The notes under the pieces are model-generated. The model saw only the letters and a program-made list of their open reading frames with translations, was not told the origin of the DNA and did no database searches. Made by a program: the position numbers and the translations under genes. A stretch of DNA of 6,737 nucleotides from the NCBI GenBank assembly GCA_016933355.1, contig JAFGBC010000078.1, forward strand, positions 1-6,737, given 5' to 3'. How positions within the stretch are numbered: position 1 is the first letter of the stretch; each line of letters begins with the position of its first letter. The DNA comes from Candidatus Aminicenantota bacterium (GTDB taxonomy: Bacteria; Acidobacteriota; Aminicenantia; Aminicenantales; JAFGBC01). Shown one piece after another: positions 5,345-6,737 of this stretch.

Positions 5345-6737
5345 CTATTCCCAGCCGCCGGGCCGCGCCGTCGGGCCGAGCCGAAAGGCGGATACGAACA
5401 TATCATTGAAGCCGCCCTTGAATGAGCCCTGAAAGCCGCCTTTGACCGGAAAGTCATCGCTGTTCGTCTCGCCTCCGATAAAGACGGCGCCGTCCGGACC
5501 GACGGCGACCGCTCTCCCGTAATCGTGGTAGCGGCCCCCCCAAAAGGTCGAGAAGACGAGGCTCTGGCCGTCCCCGGACAGAGCGGTTAAGACGGCGTCG
5601 GACTTGCCGTTGAGTTTCGGCTGATACGGGTTCTTGCGCGGGAAATCCGGGCTCTCCGAGCATCCGGCGAGATAGATGGTTCCGTCTTTGCCCGCGGCGA
5701 CTCCCCACAGGGTGTCCAGGCCCTTTCCGCCAAGAAACGTGGAAAAGGCGAGAGAGCCGGTCGGGGACAGCTTGGCCACGACGCCGTCGGACGAGCCCTT
5801 CCGGGTTTTCTGGAAGGCGTTCTTGACGGGGAAGTTCCCCGATGTCGCGCCGATGACGACGGCGCTTCCGTCGGAAACGAGCGCAAGGACGCCGTTCCTA
5901 TCGGATCGGGTTCCGCCCAGATAGGTCGAATAGCGCAGGCTCCGGCCGTCCTGGGAGAGCTTGGTGACGAAGATGTCGTCGCTGCCGCCGAGACGGGATT
6001 GGACGGGCTTTTTGACCGGGAAATTCTTGCTGTAGGTATACCCCGCGACATGCGCCTCGCCGGCGGCGTCGACGGCGATGCCGCCGGCATAATCATAGGC
6101 TGATCCGCCCAGGAAGGTCGCGTAGGCCAGGCTGCGTCCGTCGGGGGAGACCTTGGCGACGAACGCGTCCTGGCCGCCCTTGAAGGCTTTTTGGAACGGT
6201 TGTTTGACGGGGAAGTCGCGGCTCATCGTCACCCCCAGGACGTAAGCCGCGCCGTCGGCGTCGACGGCGACGGCGCGGATTTCCTCGAAGCCGTTGCCCC
6301 CGATGAAGCTCGAATAGACCAGGCTGCGTCCGCTGCGCGCCAGCTTAAGGATGAAACCATCGGAGAAGCCGCCGCCGAACGCGGGCTGGAAGGCGTTCTT
6401 GATCGGAAACCGGGACGTCGTTGTGATTCCGCAGACGAAAGCCGATCCGCCGGCGTCCACGCACATCGCGTAAGCCGTACCGCAGGGGCTGCAGCCGATC
6501 GGGAAAAAGGCTGTGTACTCCAGAGCGTCCCCTTTGGGAGATATCTTGGTCACGAAGACGTCGCTCACCTGGGCCGCCTCTCGCGCGTCCGGCCGGGAAG
6601 AGGGAAAGTCGGCGCTATGGGTGAAACCTCCGACGTAAACCGCGCCCTCCGCGTCGACCCCGAGCGAGCTCATGTATTCGTGCTTACCGCCGCCCAGGTA
6701 GGTCGAATAGGCCAGGATCCAGGGGTCGATGACGAGC
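5345..6737 (-). CDS. SBBP-repeat beta-propeller protein, C-terminal part (5' end beyond window)
   Basis: The frame is open through the right edge, so the ATG at 6673 is internal: upstream codons still encode repeat sequence (LVIDPWILAYSTYLGG). Of 463 visible residues (1 = codon 6734-6736), seven SBBP repeats begin with Y/F-S-T-Y/F-L-G-G-like segments at 10, 74, 141, 205, 269, 331 and 395, period 62-67. Each continues with a VD.DG..YV.G strand pair, a S.DFPVK..FQ.. segment and D.FV.K.S.DG.SL. Seven repeats suggest one closed seven-bladed propeller. In known SBBP proteins an L-V-I-D-P sequence marks the junction between an N-terminal domain and the first blade, so a signal peptide and that domain probably lie upstream, outside the window. 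The protein ends six residues after LGPTA with no C-terminal sorting signal visible. Likely secreted; ligand unknown. Repeat 2 deviates and contains a CxxC. It converges on the FG-GAP gene with a 27-nt gap. Confidence 0.9.
   Translation of the reverse strand, partial: LVIDPWILAYSTYLGGGKHEYMSSLGVDAEGAVYVGGFTHSADFPSSRPDAREAAQVSDVFVTKISPKGDALEYTAFFPIGCSPCGTAYAMCVDAGGSAFVCGITTTSRFPIKNAFQPAFGGGFSDGFILKLARSGRSLVYSSFIGGNGFEEIRAVAVDADGAAYVLGVTMSRDFPVKQPFQKAFKGGQDAFVAKVSPDGRSLAYATFLGGSAYDYAGGIAVDAAGEAHVAGYTYSKNFPVKKPVQSRLGGSDDIFVTKLSQDGRSLRYSTYLGGTRSDRNGVLALVSDGSAVVIGATSGNFPVKNAFQKTRKGSSDGVVAKLSPTGSLAFSTFLGGKGLDTLWGVAAGKDGTIYLAGCSESPDFPRKNPYQPKLNGKSDAVLTALSGDGQSLVFSTFWGGRYHDYGRAVAVGPDGAVFIGGETNSDDFPVKGGFQGSFKGGFNDMFVSAFRLGPTARPGGWE

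Noticed and set aside
5345..6737. Repeated TTGAC[C/G]GG[G/A]AA strings on the plus strand resembling -35 boxes
   Set aside because: They are the complement of the recurring F-P-V-K codons of the SBBP repeats and have no suitably placed -10 boxes.
1..6737. tRNA/rRNA genes, CRISPR arrays, insertion sequences, riboswitches
   Set aside because: No cloverleaf-like CCA-flanked structure, spaced repeats, terminal inverted repeats with transposase, or conserved leader structures were seen; all gaps over 150 nt are short promoter regions.

Overview
The window is a GC-rich bacterial chromosome segment with five protein genes and no RNA genes, insertion sequences or CRISPR arrays that I can see. Gene content suggests an environmental bacterium of the Acidobacteriota / Candidatus Aminicenantes type: a Tat-exported aldo/keto reductase, a secreted parallel beta-helix protein, and large secreted FG-GAP and SBBP beta-propeller proteins. 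That placement is an inference from gene style. No taxonomic marker is present.

Layout: (1) 1-335, minus: N-terminal 111 residues of a Tat-signal aldo/keto reductase, cut by the left edge. (2) 336-544: divergent intergenic region with a candidate sigma70-type promoter on each strand and an imperfect inverted repeat centred on the plus-strand -35 box. (3) 545-2365, plus: secreted Fn3-like plus right-handed parallel beta-helix protein. (4) 2383-3606, minus: 12-TM major facilitator superfamily transporter, meeting gene 3 tail to tail across 17 nt. (5) 3607-3778: second divergent region, with a strong plus-strand promoter, a 20-bp-spaced direct repeat in the plus leader, and a small hairpin plus T7 in the minus leader. 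(6) 3779-5317, plus: secreted seven-repeat FG-GAP propeller with an unrecognised C-terminal domain. (7) 5318-5344: short convergent gap with a GC-rich hairpin. (8) 5345-6737, minus: seven SBBP propeller repeats, with the N-terminus beyond the right edge.

The genes alternate strictly -,+,-,+,-, so no two can share an operon. Four of the five products look exported and the fifth is an inner-membrane transporter, so the segment reads as a set of independently transcribed cell-envelope or extracellular functions. One possible but unproven link is carbohydrate handling: beta-helix protein as polysaccharide-active enzyme or binder, MFS for uptake, Tat oxidoreductase for sugar or carbonyl chemistry. 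I do not see a clear new multi-gene system. The best leads are the two promoter/operator-like architectures, the orphan C-terminal domain of the FG-GAP protein, and local deviations inside the repeat proteins.
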